Shown: positions 32,142 through 41,323, numbered from the stretch's first letter. The stretch is DNA of 64,000 nt from Streptomyces sp. JH14 (GCF_029428675.1 NZ_JAJNEL010000001.1:4278001-4342000); one strand, 5' to 3'. Notes: generated from the letters alone by a model not told the origin. Made by a program: numbers and translations.

Positions 32142-32698
32142 TGACTGCCACCACTGCGCCGCGTCTCAAGACGCGCTACCGCGAGGAAATCGCCGGCAAG
32201 CTGCGTGAGGAGTTCTCGTACGAGAACGTCATGCAGATTCCCGGTCTGGTCAAGATCGTGGTCAACATGGGTGTGGGCGACGCCGCCCGCGACTCCAAGC
32301 TGATCGATGGCGCCGTGCGCGACCTCACCACGATCACCGGCCAGAAGCCGGCCGTCACCAAGGCCCGCAAGTCCATCGCGCAGTTCAAGCTGCGTGAGGG
32401 TCAGCCGATCGGCTGCCACGTCACCCTCCGTGGTGACCGGATGTGGGAGTTCCTGGACCGTACGCTGTCGCTCGCGCTGCCGCGTATCCGTGACTTCCGT
32501 GGCCTGTCGCCGAAGCAGTTCGACGGCCGTGGCAACTACACCTTCGGTCTCACGGAGCAGGTCATGTTCCACGAGATCGACCAGGACAAGATCGACCGGG
32601 TCCGGGGCATGGACATCACCGTGGTCACCACGGCGACCAATGACGACGAGGGTCGTGCCCTCCTTCGTCACCTCGGCTTCCCGTTCAAGGAGAACTGA
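32141..32698 (+). CDS. rplE: 50S ribosomal protein L5 (uL5)
   Basis: 185-residue 5S rRNA-binding protein of the central protuberance. Segments IPGLVKIVVNMGVGDA and GNYTFGLTEQVMFHEID are diagnostic. The start overlaps the rplX stop by one base. Confidence 0.98.
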   Translation: MTATTAPRLKTRYREEIAGKLREEFSYENVMQIPGLVKIVVNMGVGDAARDSKLIDGAVRDLTTITGQKPAVTKARKSIAQFKLREGQPIGCHVTLRGDRMWEFLDRTLSLALPRIRDFRGLSPKQFDGRGNYTFGLTEQVMFHEIDQDKIDRVRGMDITVVTTATNDDEGRALLRHLGFPFKEN

Positions 32699-32700
32699 CC

Positions 32701-32886
32701 GTGGCGAAGAAGGCTCTGATCGCTAAGGCCGCCCGTAAGCCGAAGTTCGGCGTTCGCGGGTACACCCGCTGCCAGCGCTGCGGCCGGCCCCACTCCGTCT
32801 ACCGCAAGTTCGGCCTGTGCCGCGTGTGCCTTCGTGAGATGGCTCACCGTGGCGAGCTGCCGGGCGTGACCAAGAGTTCCTGGTAA
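32701..32886 (+). CDS. rpsN: 30S ribosomal protein S14 type Z (zinc form, uS14)
   Basis: 61-residue short form with the complete zinc ribbon: C24, C27, C40 and C43 (CQRCGRPHSVYRKFGLCRVC). Actinobacteria often keep a longer zinc-free paralogue elsewhere under Zur control. GTG start 2 bases after rplE. Confidence 0.97.
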   Translation: MAKKALIAKAARKPKFGVRGYTRCQRCGRPHSVYRKFGLCRVCLREMAHRGELPGVTKSSW

Positions 32887-33110
32887 TTCTCCTTCGCCCT
32901 CTGGGCGTTGGGAATTGACGGAAGCTCTCGGTAAGCATCTGGTCGGCAGGAGCCCGGCCTCACATGCCGTAGGCTTGTGGGGTTGGGCGCCTGCCGCCCA
33001 AGACCGACTTACTACGCCGTAGGTCCCCGCACCGCACCCGTCCCGCCACTGAGTGGGGAGAGGGATGGCGCATACAGGAAACCCCGGCGAGAGAGGCCGA
33101 AGGCCAATTC

Positions 33111-33509
33111 ATGACCATGACTGATCCCATCGCAGACATGCTCACGCGTCTGCGTAACGCGAACTCGGCGTACCACGACTCCGTCGTGATGCCGCACAGC
33201 AAGATCAAGTCGCACATCGCGGAGATCCTCCAGCAGGAGGGCTTCATCACCGGCTGGAAGGTCGAGGACGCCGAGGTCGGCAAGAACCTCGTCCTCGAGC
33301 TGAAGTTCGGCCCGAACCGCGAGCGCTCGATCGCCGGCATCAAGCGAATCTCGAAGCCGGGTCTGCGTGTATACGCAAAGTCCACCAACCTGCCGAAGGT
33401 CCTCGGCGGCCTGGGCGTGGCGATCATCTCCACGTCCCACGGTCTCCTGACCGGCCAGCAGGCTCAGAAGAAGGGCGTAGGTGGGGAAGTCCTCGCCTAC
33501 GTCTGGTAG
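33111..33509 (+). CDS. rpsH: 30S ribosomal protein S8 (uS8)
   Basis: 132-residue central-domain assembly protein, the autogenous spc-operon repressor in E. coli. MTMTDPIADMLTRLRNAN and ISTSHGLLT are diagnostic. The 224-base spacer after rpsN contains a 7-pair hairpin TTGGGCG/CGCCCAA (32983-33001), a possible S8 target or processing site. Confidence 0.97.
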   Translation: MTMTDPIADMLTRLRNANSAYHDSVVMPHSKIKSHIAEILQQEGFITGWKVEDAEVGKNLVLELKFGPNRERSIAGIKRISKPGLRVYAKSTNLPKVLGGLGVAIISTSHGLLTGQQAQKKGVGGEVLAYVW

Positions 33510-33530
33510 TCGGGAACGGAGGAATAGCTC

Positions 33531-34070
33531 ATGTCGCGAATCGGCAAGCTCCCCATCCAGGTTCCCGCCGGTGTGGACGTCACCATCGATGGCCGCACGG
33601 TCGCAGTGAAGGGCCCCAAGGGCACCCTCTCGCACACCGTTGCGTCGCCGATCGAGGTCACCAAGGGTGAGGACGGCGTCCTGAACGTCGTCCGCCCGAA
33701 CGACGAGCGTCAGAACAAGGCCCTTCACGGCCTGTCCCGCACGCTGGTGGCGAACATGATCACCGGTGTGACCCAGGGATACACCAAGGCGCTCGAGATC
33801 AGCGGTGTCGGTTACCGCGTCCAGGCGAAGGGCTCCAACCTGGAGTTCGCCCTGGGCTACAGCCACCCGATCCTGATCGAGGCCCCGGAGGGCATCACCT
33901 TCAAGGTGGAGTCCCCCACGAAGTTCTCCGTCGAGGGCATCGACAAGCAGAAGGTCGGCGAGACCGCGGCCAAGATCCGCAAGCTGCGGAAGCCTGACCC
34001 GTACAAGGCCAAGGGCGTCAAGTACGCCGGCGAGGTCATCCGCCGCAAGGTCGGAAAGGCTGGTAAGTAG
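33531..34070 (+). CDS. rplF: 50S ribosomal protein L6 (uL6)
   Basis: 179-residue protein near the sarcin-ricin loop, made of two similar domains. The C-terminal signature PDPYKAKGVKYAGEVIRRK is complete. ATG at 33531 follows GGAGGAATAG. Confidence 0.98.
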   Translation: MSRIGKLPIQVPAGVDVTIDGRTVAVKGPKGTLSHTVASPIEVTKGEDGVLNVVRPNDERQNKALHGLSRTLVANMITGVTQGYTKALEISGVGYRVQAKGSNLEFALGYSHPILIEAPEGITFKVESPTKFSVEGIDKQKVGETAAKIRKLRKPDPYKAKGVKYAGEVIRRKVGKAGK

Positions 34071-34072
34071 CC

Positions 34073-34456
34073 ATGGCATACGGCGTAAAGATCGCCAAGG
34101 GCGACGCGTACAAGCGCGCTGCCCTCAAGCGTCGCCACATCCGTGTCCGCAAGCACATCTCCGGTTCGCCGGAGCGTCCGCGCTTGGTCGTGACACGGTC
34201 CAACCGCCACATGGTCGCTCAGGTCATCGACGACGTCGCGGGCCACACGCTCGCGTCGGCTTCGACCCTGGACGTGTCCATCCGTGGTGGCGAGGGTGAC
34301 AAGAGCGCCCTGGCCAAGCAGGTCGGGGCCCTGGTCGCCGAGCGTGCCAAGGCCGCAGGCGTCGAGGCCGTCGTGTTTGACCGCGGTGGTAACCAGTACG
34401 CCGGGCGGATTGCCGCTCTGGCTGACGCCGCCCGTGAAGCCGGGCTGAAGTTCTAA
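34073..34456 (+). CDS. rplR: 50S ribosomal protein L18 (uL18)
   Basis: 127-residue 5S rRNA-binding protein. RRHIRVRKHISGSPERPRL and the C-terminal FDRGGNQYAGRIAALADAAR are diagnostic. It begins 2 bases after rplF. Confidence 0.98.
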   Translation: MAYGVKIAKGDAYKRAALKRRHIRVRKHISGSPERPRLVVTRSNRHMVAQVIDDVAGHTLASASTLDVSIRGGEGDKSALAKQVGALVAERAKAAGVEAVVFDRGGNQYAGRIAALADAAREAGLKF

Positions 34457-34503
34457 GCCCCGGTTCCTACGCACAGCGGACGTAACAGAGAGAGGTAAAT
34501 CCA

Positions 34504-35109
34504 ATGGCTGGACCCCAGCGCCGCGGAAGCGGTGCCGGTGGCGGCGAGCGGCGGGACCGGAAGGGCCGTGACGGCGGCGCAGCTGCCGCCGAGAAGACCG
34601 CGTACGTTGAGCGCGTTGTCGCGATCAACCGCGTCGCCAAGGTTGTGAAGGGTGGTCGTCGCTTCAGCTTCACCGCGCTGGTCGTGGTGGGCGATGGTGA
34701 CGGCACCGTCGGTGTCGGTTACGGCAAGGCCAAGGAAGTTCCCGCGGCCATTGCCAAGGGCGTGGAAGAAGCCAAGAAGAACTTCTTCAAGGTTCCGCGT
34801 ATCCAGGGCACCATTCCTCACCCGATCCAGGGCGAGAAGGCTGCGGGCGTCGTCCTGCTGAAGCCTGCTTCCCCCGGTACCGGTGTTATCGCCGGTGGCC
34901 CGGTGCGCGCCGTTCTGGAGTGCGCCGGCGTTCACGACATCCTGTCGAAGTCGCTCGGCTCCGACAACGCGATCAACATCGTGCACGCGACCGTGGCGGC
35001 CCTCAAGGGCCTGCAGCGTCCCGAGGAGATCGCGGCTCGCCGTGGTCTGCCGCTCGAGGACGTCGCCCCCGCGGCTCTGCTTCGTGCGCGTGCGGGAGCG
35101 GGTGCGTAA
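34504..35109 (+). CDS. rpsE: 30S ribosomal protein S5 (uS5)
   Basis: 201-residue protein at the mRNA entry site affecting accuracy and spectinomycin response. The dsRNA-binding segment (VERVVAINRVAKVVKGGRRF) and the C-terminal domain are intact. It carries a Gly/Arg/Ala-rich N-terminus of about 30 residues. ATG at 34504 follows GAGAGAGG. Confidence 0.98.
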   Translation: MAGPQRRGSGAGGGERRDRKGRDGGAAAAEKTAYVERVVAINRVAKVVKGGRRFSFTALVVVGDGDGTVGVGYGKAKEVPAAIAKGVEEAKKNFFKVPRIQGTIPHPIQGEKAAGVVLLKPASPGTGVIAGGPVRAVLECAGVHDILSKSLGSDNAINIVHATVAALKGLQRPEEIAARRGLPLEDVAPAALLRARAGAGA

Positions 35110-35291
35110 TGGCTCGCCTCAAGATCACGCAGACGAAGTCGTACATCGGCAGCAAGCAGAACCACCGCGACACCCTTCGTTCGCTCGGGCTCAAGCGCCT
35201 GAACGACGTGGTTGTCAAGGAGGACCGCCCCGAGTTCCGCGGCATGGCTCACACCGTCCGCCACCTCGTGACGGTTGAGGAGGTCGACTGA
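35109..35291 (+). CDS. rpmD: 50S ribosomal protein L30 (uL30)
   Basis: 60-residue protein: ARLKITQTKSYIGSKQNHRD and LRSLGLKRLNDVV define the family. The start codon overlaps the rpsE stop by one base (TAATG). Confidence 0.97.
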   Translation: MARLKITQTKSYIGSKQNHRDTLRSLGLKRLNDVVVKEDRPEFRGMAHTVRHLVTVEEVD

Positions 35292-35292
35292 C

Positions 35293-35748
35293 ATGGCGGA
35301 GAACAACCCGCTGAAGGCCCACGACCTCCGGCCTGCCCCGGGCGCCAAGACCGCCAAGACCCGTGTGGGTCGTGGTGAGGCGTCCAAGGGTAAGACCGCT
35401 GGTCGTGGTACCAAGGGCACGAAGGCCCGTTACCAGGTTCCGGAGCGCTTCGAGGGTGGGCAGATGCCCCTCCACATGCGTCTCCCGAAGCTCAAGGGCT
35501 TCAAGAACCCGTTCCGCACCGAGTACCAGGTCGTGAACCTGGACAAGCTCGCGACGCTCTACCCCGAGGGTGGAGAGGTCACGGTGGCCGACCTGGTCGC
35601 CAAGGGTGCGGTGCGCAACAACCACCTCGTCAAGGTCCTCGGACAGGGCGAGATCTCCGTGGCGCTGCAGGTTTCGGTTGACGCCGTCTCCGGCTCCGCC
35701 AAGGAGAAGATTGCCGCCGCCGGCGGCACCGTCACCGAGCTCGTCTGA
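35293..35748 (+). CDS. rplO: 50S ribosomal protein L15 (uL15)
   Basis: 151-residue late assembly protein. LKAHDLRPAPGAKTAKTRVG, the Gly-rich GRGTKGTKAR and the C-terminal domain are typical. It begins one base after rpmD and is followed by a hairpin before secY. Confidence 0.97.
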   Translation: MAENNPLKAHDLRPAPGAKTAKTRVGRGEASKGKTAGRGTKGTKARYQVPERFEGGQMPLHMRLPKLKGFKNPFRTEYQVVNLDKLATLYPEGGEVTVADLVAKGAVRNNHLVKVLGQGEISVALQVSVDAVSGSAKEKIAAAGGTVTELV

Positions 35749-35782
35749 GACAACTCGGACAACTCGATGGCCTGAACATCCG

Positions 35783-35816
35783 ACCGGGGATGCCTCTTGT
35801 ATGAGGCATCCCCGGT
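35783..35816 (+). terminator. Hairpin terminator between rplO and secY
   Basis: Perfect 14-pair stem ACCGGGGATGCCTC (35783-35796) with 35803-35816, loop TTGTAT, followed by TGGTCGTTCC. It suggests secY-adk-map has its own promoter in 35817-35971; I could not identify one with confidence. Confidence 0.72.
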
Positions 35817-35971
35817 TGGTCGTTCCTAGGGGGGCATGGTCGCCGGTAAGGTGGCCAGCACTGTTGCTGTGGTAACCCCTGGGCACACGCCCGGGAATCT
35901 TTGACTGTTACGTATTCGTCGATCCTCAAGACCGTCACCTCTCGCTCTGCGCGGGGGTCGCAGGAGGCACC

Positions 35972-37291
35972 GTGCTCACCGCGTTCGCCCGGGCGTTCAA
36001 GACGCCCGACCTGCGCAAGAAGCTGCTCTTCACGCTCGGCATCATCGTGCTCTACCGGCTCGGGGCGCACATCCCGGTCCCGGGAGTGAGCTACGAGAAC
36101 GTTCAGACCTGTGTCGATCAGGCCAGTAAGGGCAACAACAGCCTCTTCGGCCTGGTGAACATGTTCAGCGGTGGTGCACTGCTGCAGATCACGATCTTCG
36201 CGCTCGGCATCATGCCGTACATCACGGCCAGCATCATTCTTCAGCTGCTGACCGTGGTCATTCCCCGACTCGAGGCGCTCAAGAAGGAGGGGCAGTCCGG
36301 CCAGACCAAGATCACGCAGTACACGCGTTATCTGACGGTCGCGCTCGCCATCCTCCAGGGCACCGGCCTGGTGGCCACCGCCACCAGTGGCGCGCTGTTC
36401 AGCGGCTGCCCGGTCGCCGACCAGATTGTTCCGAACCACTCCATCTTCACGACCATCGTGATGGTGGTCACGATGACCGCGGGTACCGCCGCCGTCATGT
36501 GGCTCGGTGAGCTCATCACCGACCGCGGTATCGGCAACGGAATGTCGATCCTGATGTTCATCTCGATCGCCGCCAGCTTCCCCGGCGCCCTGTGGGCCAT
36601 CAAGCAGAGCGGCAAGCTGGCCGACGGCTGGATCGAGTTCGGTACGGTCATTCTGATCGGCTTCGTGATGGTGGGCCTCGTGGTCTTCGTCGAGCAGGCC
36701 CAGCGCCGTATCCCGGTCCAGTACGCGAAGCGCATGATCGGCCGCAGGTCGTACGGTGGTACGTCCACGTACATCCCGCTGAAGGTCAATCAGGCGGGTG
36801 TGATTCCCGTCATCTTCGCTTCTTCGCTGCTCTACATCCCGGCCTTGATCGTCCAGTTCTCCAACTCCACTGCGGGCTGGGCGACATGGATCAAGGACCA
36901 CTTCGTCAAGGGCGACCACCCGTACTACATCACGGCGTACTTCCTGTTGATCGTCTTCTTCGCCTTCTTCTATGTGGCGATTTCGTTCAACCCCGAGGAA
37001 GTCGCCGACAACATGAAGAAGTATGGTGGCTTCATCCCGGGTATCCGGGCTGGTCGACCTACTGCCGAGTACCTGAGCTACGTGCTCAACAGGATCACTT
37101 GGCCGGGCTCGCTGTACCTGGGTCTGATCGCTCTGGTGCCGACGATGGCGTTGGCAGGCTTCGGTGGTGCAAACCAGAACTTCCCGTTCGGCGGGACGAG
37201 CATCCTCATCATCGTGGGTGTGGGTCTGGAGACCGTGAAGCAGATTGAGAGTCAGCTCCAGCAGCGCAATTACGAAGGGTTCCTCCGCTGA
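35972..37291 (+). CDS. secY: Preprotein translocase channel subunit SecY
   Basis: 439-residue integral membrane protein forming the protein-conducting channel with SecE and SecG. About ten transmembrane segments are readable, starting at KKLLFTLGIIVLYRLGAHIP. The signature regions GIMPYITASIILQLL and ELITDRGIGNGMS are intact. GTG at 35972 follows AGGAGG. Its stop overlaps the adk start. Confidence 0.98.
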   Translation: MLTAFARAFKTPDLRKKLLFTLGIIVLYRLGAHIPVPGVSYENVQTCVDQASKGNNSLFGLVNMFSGGALLQITIFALGIMPYITASIILQLLTVVIPRLEALKKEGQSGQTKITQYTRYLTVALAILQGTGLVATATSGALFSGCPVADQIVPNHSIFTTIVMVVTMTAGTAAVMWLGELITDRGIGNGMSILMFISIAASFPGALWAIKQSGKLADGWIEFGTVILIGFVMVGLVVFVEQAQRRIPVQYAKRMIGRRSYGGTSTYIPLKVNQAGVIPVIFASSLLYIPALIVQFSNSTAGWATWIKDHFVKGDHPYYITAYFLLIVFFAFFYVAISFNPEEVADNMKKYGGFIPGIRAGRPTAEYLSYVLNRITWPGSLYLGLIALVPTMALAGFGGANQNFPFGGTSILIIVGVGLETVKQIESQLQQRNYEGFLR

Positions 37292-37950
37292 TGCGAATCG
37301 TCCTCGTCGGGCCGCCCGGTGCCGGCAAGGGAACGCAGGCTGCGTACCTTGCCAAGAACCTGTCGATTCCACAGATCTCCACGGGCGATCTCTTCCGCGC
37401 CAACATCAGCCAGGGCACCGACCTTGGCAAGCAGGCCCGCGCCTACATGGACGCAGGCCAGCTGGTGCCGGACGAGGTCACCATCGGGATGGCCAAGGAC
37501 CGCATGGCCCAGCCGGACGCCGCGAACGGCTTCCTCCTCGACGGCTTCCCCCGCAACGTGGGACAGGCCGAGGCCCTTGACGCGATGCTCAAGGACGAGG
37601 ACACCAAGCTGGACGCGGTCCTGGACCTGGAGGTCCCCGAGGACGAGGTGGTCAAGCGCATCGCCGGCCGGCGCATCTGCCGGAACGACGGTTCGCACGT
37701 CTTCCACGTCACGTACAACCAGCCGAAGACCGAGGGTGTCTGCGACACCTGCGGCGGCGAGCTGTACCAGCGCGACGACGACACCGAGGACACGGTCCGG
37801 ACCCGGCTCGAGGTCTACCACACGCAGACCGAGCCGATCATCGACTACTACCGGTCCCAGGGCCTGGTGGTCACGATCTCCGCGCTCGGCAAGGTCACCG
37901 ATGTGACCGAGCGGGCGATGGAAGCCCTCAAGAAGTCCGGCGAGGACTGA
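37291..37950 (+). CDS. adk: Adenylate kinase
   Basis: 219-residue enzyme that interconverts ATP + AMP and 2 ADP. The P-loop GPPGAGKGTQ (7-16), the AMP-site DGFPRN and the long-form lid (CRND...CDTCGGELYQRDDD) are visible. The lid keeps three Cys and an Asp (C-x2-D, C-x2-C), a plausible metal site. The start overlaps the secY stop by one base (TGATG). Confidence 0.97.
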   Translation: MRIVLVGPPGAGKGTQAAYLAKNLSIPQISTGDLFRANISQGTDLGKQARAYMDAGQLVPDEVTIGMAKDRMAQPDAANGFLLDGFPRNVGQAEALDAMLKDEDTKLDAVLDLEVPEDEVVKRIAGRRICRNDGSHVFHVTYNQPKTEGVCDTCGGELYQRDDDTEDTVRTRLEVYHTQTEPIIDYYRSQGLVVTISALGKVTDVTERAMEALKKSGED

Positions 37951-37973
37951 GAAACACCCGTAGTAGCTGTACA

Positions 37974-38007
37974 GCCGGCCGCGGCGTCCTTGGGCGCCGC
38001 GGCCGGC
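37974..38007 (+). terminator. Terminator-like hairpin after adk
   Basis: Perfect 13-pair stem GCCGGCCGCGGCG (37974-37986) with 37995-38007, loop TCCTTGGG, then TCTGTTTG. It lies between adk and map. Confidence 0.7.
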
Positions 38008-38087
38008 TCTGTTTGCGCCGTATCGTGGAGTACGCCGCAGCACCCGTCACCCTTCGATACCCGTCAGATGCAGAGAGGCGCCGCGCA

Positions 38088-38924
38088 ATGGTGCAGATCA
38101 AGACCCCCGAGCAGATCGCGAAGATGCGTGAGGCAGGACTGGTGGTCGCTGCCATTCACGCGGCCACGCGCGAGGCCGCGGTGCCCGGCGCCACCACCCT
38201 GGACCTGGACCAGGTGGCGCGCAAGGTGATCGCCGACCACGGAGCGAAGTCGAACTTCCTCGGGTACGGCGGGTTCCCCGCGACCATCTGCACGTCGGTC
38301 AACGAGGTCGTCGTCCACGGCATCCCGGACGAGAAGACCGTCCTGAAGGACGGCGACATCATCTCCATCGACGCCGGCGCGATCGTCGACGGCTGGCACG
38401 GCGACGCCGCATACACCGCGTTCGTCGGCACCGGTCACGCTCCGGAGCTCATCGAGCTGTCCCGGGTGACCGAGGAGTCCATGTGGGCCGGGATCGCCGC
38501 CATGAAGGTGAACAACCGCCTCGTCGACATCTCGAAGGCGATCGAGTCCTACATCCGCCGCCAGCCCCGCCCGGCCACCGGCAAGTACGGGATCATCGAG
38601 GATTACGGCGGCCACGGCATCGGCACCGAGATGCACATGGACCCGCACCTGCTGAACTACGTCGCGCGCAAGCGCGGCAAGGGCATCAAGCTGGTTCCCG
38701 GAGTCTGCCTGGCGATCGAGCCGATGGTCTCGCTCGGTACGGCGCAGACCGAGGTGCTCCAGGACGACTGGACGGTCATCACGACGGACGGCACCTGGTC
38801 CTCCCACTGGGAGCACTCGATCGCCCTCACCGAGCAGGGCCCCCTGGTGCTGACGGCCCCCGACTGCGGCCGCGCGAAGCTCGCGCAGTACGGCGTCGAG
38901 GTGGCGCCGGACCCGCTGGGCTGA
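38088..38924 (+). CDS. map: Methionine aminopeptidase, type I
   Basis: 278-residue dinuclear metal peptidase that removes the N-terminal Met from new proteins. Metal ligands appear in IDAGAIVDGWHGDAA (two Asp), GGHGIGTEMH (His), LAIEPMV (Glu) and WEHSIALTE (Glu). ATG at 38088 follows GAGAGG; a longer frame upstream to 38013 lacks a ribosome site. S. coelicolor-type genomes also place map after adk. Confidence 0.95.
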   Translation: MVQIKTPEQIAKMREAGLVVAAIHAATREAAVPGATTLDLDQVARKVIADHGAKSNFLGYGGFPATICTSVNEVVVHGIPDEKTVLKDGDIISIDAGAIVDGWHGDAAYTAFVGTGHAPELIELSRVTEESMWAGIAAMKVNNRLVDISKAIESYIRRQPRPATGKYGIIEDYGGHGIGTEMHMDPHLLNYVARKRGKGIKLVPGVCLAIEPMVSLGTAQTEVLQDDWTVITTDGTWSSHWEHSIALTEQGPLVLTAPDCGRAKLAQYGVEVAPDPLG

Positions 38925-39167
38925 GGCCGGACGCCACCGGCCGGGCGGAGCCCGGCACGGCGGTCCGAAGCCTGTGGAGCGCCCCGGCGTCGAACCCGCG
39001 AGGACCGCGTCCAGGAATCGGGTCTAAGGATCTACTTCGCTGGGCAAACTTGACGGATTCGTCTTTTGGGGTCCGCTGACGTAGACTGACTCGTCGGCTC
39101 TCGTGCATCCGTGTGTCCACATACGGCGTAGAGAGTCGATCAAGGTAGCCGATTCGAAAGGCGAAGC

Positions 39168-39389
39168 GTGGCCAAGAAGCAAGGTGCCATCGAAATTGAG
39201 GGCACCGTGATCGAGTCCCTCCCGAACGCCATGTTCAAGGTGGAACTCCAGAACGGTCACAAGGTCCTCGCGCACATCTCCGGCAAGATGCGGATGCACT
39301 ACATCCGAATCCTCCCGGACGACCGGGTCGTGGTGGAGCTCTCTCCGTACGACCTGACGCGTGGCCGGATCGTCTACCGATACAAGTAG
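39168..39389 (+). CDS. infA: Translation initiation factor IF-1
   Basis: 73-residue OB-fold factor that occupies the A site during initiation. AKKQGAIEIEGTVIESLPNA and GRIVYRYK are diagnostic. GTG at 39168 follows GAAAGG. The 243-base region after map must carry its promoter, but no well-spaced pair of boxes was found. Confidence 0.98.
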   Translation: MAKKQGAIEIEGTVIESLPNAMFKVELQNGHKVLAHISGKMRMHYIRILPDDRVVVELSPYDLTRGRIVYRYK

Positions 39390-39449
39390 ATCTTGCCCAC
39401 GCCCCGCTCCGGCGGGGTGATGGCACTGACCCGGAGAACCTGACATCCA

Positions 39450-39563
39450 ATGAAGGTCAAGCCGAGCGTCAAGAAGATCTGCGACAAGTGCAAGGTGATC
39501 CGCCGTCACGGCCGGGTCATGGTCATCTGCGACAACCTGCGCCACAAGCAGCGCCAGGGCTGA
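39450..39563 (+). CDS. rpmJ: 50S ribosomal protein L36 (bL36), zinc form
   Basis: 37-residue protein starting MKVKPSVKKICDKCKVIRR and ending RHKQRQG. The zinc ligands C11, C14, C27 and H32 are all present, so this is the zinc-binding form. ATG at 39450, stop TGA at 39561-39563. It lies 60 bases after infA, the standard position. Confidence 0.97.
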   Translation: MKVKPSVKKICDKCKVIRRHGRVMVICDNLRHKQRQG

Positions 39564-39760
39564 CGCACGACCCCCTGCATCTCGCAGTACTTCGCGCGAC
39601 GCACGTAATACGTACATACGCAGAGCCCGTCCAAGCCACGGCTGACGACACCTCCGGCGGGGGCCGGGGACCCGGACGTACCACCGCTCCTTCCACGGGG
39701 CGGTCGGCGGCCGGGAGTGGCACTGCGGAAGACCCCCGAATTAACAACTGGAGCCATTGA

Positions 39761-40141
39761 ATGGCACGCGTTTCAGGTGTTGACATCCCGCGCGAAAAGC
39801 GCGTGGAGGTCGCCCTCACCTACGTCTTCGGTATCGGGCGCACCCGGTCCAAGGAGATCCTTGCCACCACGGGTGTGAACCCGAACACCCGCGTTCGTGA
39901 CCTGGCCGAAGAGGACCTGGTCAAGATCCGCGAGTACGTGGACGCCAACCTCCGCACCGAGGGTGACCTTCGCCGCGAGATCCAGGGCGACATCCGCCGC
40001 AAGATCGAGATCGGCTGCTACCAGGGCATCCGCCACCGTCGTGGTCTGCCGGTCCACGGCCAGCGCACCAGCACGAACGCCCGTACCCGCAAGGGCCCGC
40101 GTCGCGCGATCGCCGGTAAGAAGAAGCCGGGCAAGAAGTAG
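39761..40141 (+). CDS. rpsM: 30S ribosomal protein S13 (uS13)
   Basis: 126-residue head protein contacting L5 and the P-site tRNA. ARVSGVDIPREKRVEVALTY and GIRHRRGLPVHGQRT are diagnostic; the Lys-rich tail KKKPGKK is typical. It lies 197 bases after rpmJ with no hairpin strong enough to call a terminator. Confidence 0.98.
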   Translation: MARVSGVDIPREKRVEVALTYVFGIGRTRSKEILATTGVNPNTRVRDLAEEDLVKIREYVDANLRTEGDLRREIQGDIRRKIEIGCYQGIRHRRGLPVHGQRTSTNARTRKGPRRAIAGKKKPGKK

Positions 40142-40246
40142 TCCTCAGCGGACGTACTGCGCCAGTCCGGATCCCCGGAACGTCGCAGCATCCAGCGGTC
40201 TTCGCTGTAGGACCGATCACCTCCCCTCTCCATCTGGAGTCAAGAC

Positions 40247-40651
40247 ATGCCCCCCAAGGGTCGTCAGGGCGCAGCCAAGAAGGTGCGTCGCAAGGAAAAG
40301 AAGAACGTCGCTCACGGCCACGCGCACATCAAGAGCACGTTCAACAACACCATCGTCTCGATCACGGACCCCTCGGGCAACGTGATCTCCTGGGCCTCCG
40401 CCGGCCACGTCGGCTTCAAGGGCTCGCGCAAGTCCACCCCCTTCGCCGCGCAGATGGCCGCCGAGTCGGCCGCCCGCCGCGCGCAGGAGCACGGCATGCG
40501 CAAGGTTGACGTCTTCGTCAAGGGCCCGGGCTCCGGCCGCGAGACCGCGATCCGCTCCCTCCAGGCCACGGGCCTCGAGGTCGGTTCCATCCAGGACGTC
40601 ACCCCCACTCCGCACAACGGATGCCGGCCGCCCAAGCGCCGTCGCGTCTGA
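40247..40651 (+). CDS. rpsK: 30S ribosomal protein S11 (uS11)
   Basis: 134-residue platform protein. HIKSTFNNTIVSITDPSGN and TPTPHNGCRPPKRRRV are diagnostic. It starts 105 bases after rpsM. Confidence 0.98.
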   Translation: MPPKGRQGAAKKVRRKEKKNVAHGHAHIKSTFNNTIVSITDPSGNVISWASAGHVGFKGSRKSTPFAAQMAAESAARRAQEHGMRKVDVFVKGPGSGRETAIRSLQATGLEVGSIQDVTPTPHNGCRPPKRRRV

Positions 40652-40680
40652 CGCACTGAAGCAACGGAGACAACTGGAAA

Positions 40681-41307
40681 ATGGCGCGATACACCGGGGC
40701 CGACTGCAAGCGTTGCCGTCGGGAGAAGCAGAAGCTGTTCCTCAAGGGCAGCAAGTGCGAGAGCGCGAAGTGCCCGATCGAGATCCGTCCTTACCCCCCG
40801 GGTGAGCACGGACGCGGGCGCACCAAGGACAGCGAGTACCTTCTTCAGCTTCGTGAGAAGCAGAAGTGCTCGCGGATCTACGGTGTTCTTGAAAAGCAGT
40901 TCGTGAACTACTACAAGGAAGCGAACCAGAAGGCCGGCAAGACCGGTGAGAACCTTCTGCGCATCCTTGAGACCCGCCTCGACAACGTGGTGTACCGGGC
41001 CGGCTTCGCCAAGTCCCGCGACCACGCCCGTCAGCTGGTGCGTCACGGACACATTGTTGTGAACGGCACGAAGACCGACATTCCGTCGGCTCGCGTCGCC
41101 GCGAACGACGTCATCGAGGTCCGCCAGAAGTCCAAGGCCCTGACCCCCTTCCAGGTGGCCCAGGCCGAGGCCGGCGAGCGCACCGTTCCGGCATGGCTCG
41201 AAGCCGTGCCGTCGACGATGCGGATCCTCGTGCACTCCCTGCCCGAGCGCCAGGTGATCGACACCCAGGTGCAGGAGCAGCTGATCGTCGAGCTCTACTC
41301 CAAGTAG
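40681..41307 (+). CDS. rpsD: 30S ribosomal protein S4 (uS4), zinc-binding form
   Basis: 208-residue primary 16S binder. The N-terminus carries a complete zinc ribbon, C9, C12, C26 and C31 (CX2CX13CX4C), as in Thermus thermophilus S4. The S4 RNA-binding domain follows (LETRLDNVVYRAGFAKSRDH). It lies between rpsK and rpoA, as in Mycobacterium. In S. coelicolor, as I recall, the annotated rpsD (SCO1505) is elsewhere and lacks these cysteines, so this genome may hold two forms. ATG at 40681 follows GGAGACAACTGGAAA. Confidence 0.95.
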   Translation: MARYTGADCKRCRREKQKLFLKGSKCESAKCPIEIRPYPPGEHGRGRTKDSEYLLQLREKQKCSRIYGVLEKQFVNYYKEANQKAGKTGENLLRILETRLDNVVYRAGFAKSRDHARQLVRHGHIVVNGTKTDIPSARVAANDVIEVRQKSKALTPFQVAQAEAGERTVPAWLEAVPSTMRILVHSLPERQVIDTQVQEQLIVELYSK

Positions 41308-41323
41308 AAGAGCTCGTGGGTCC

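Noticed and set aside
39050..39087. TTGACG...TAGACT as an infA promoter
   Set aside because: The boxes are separated by 26 bases, too far for a standard promoter, and neither has a partner at 16-18 bases.
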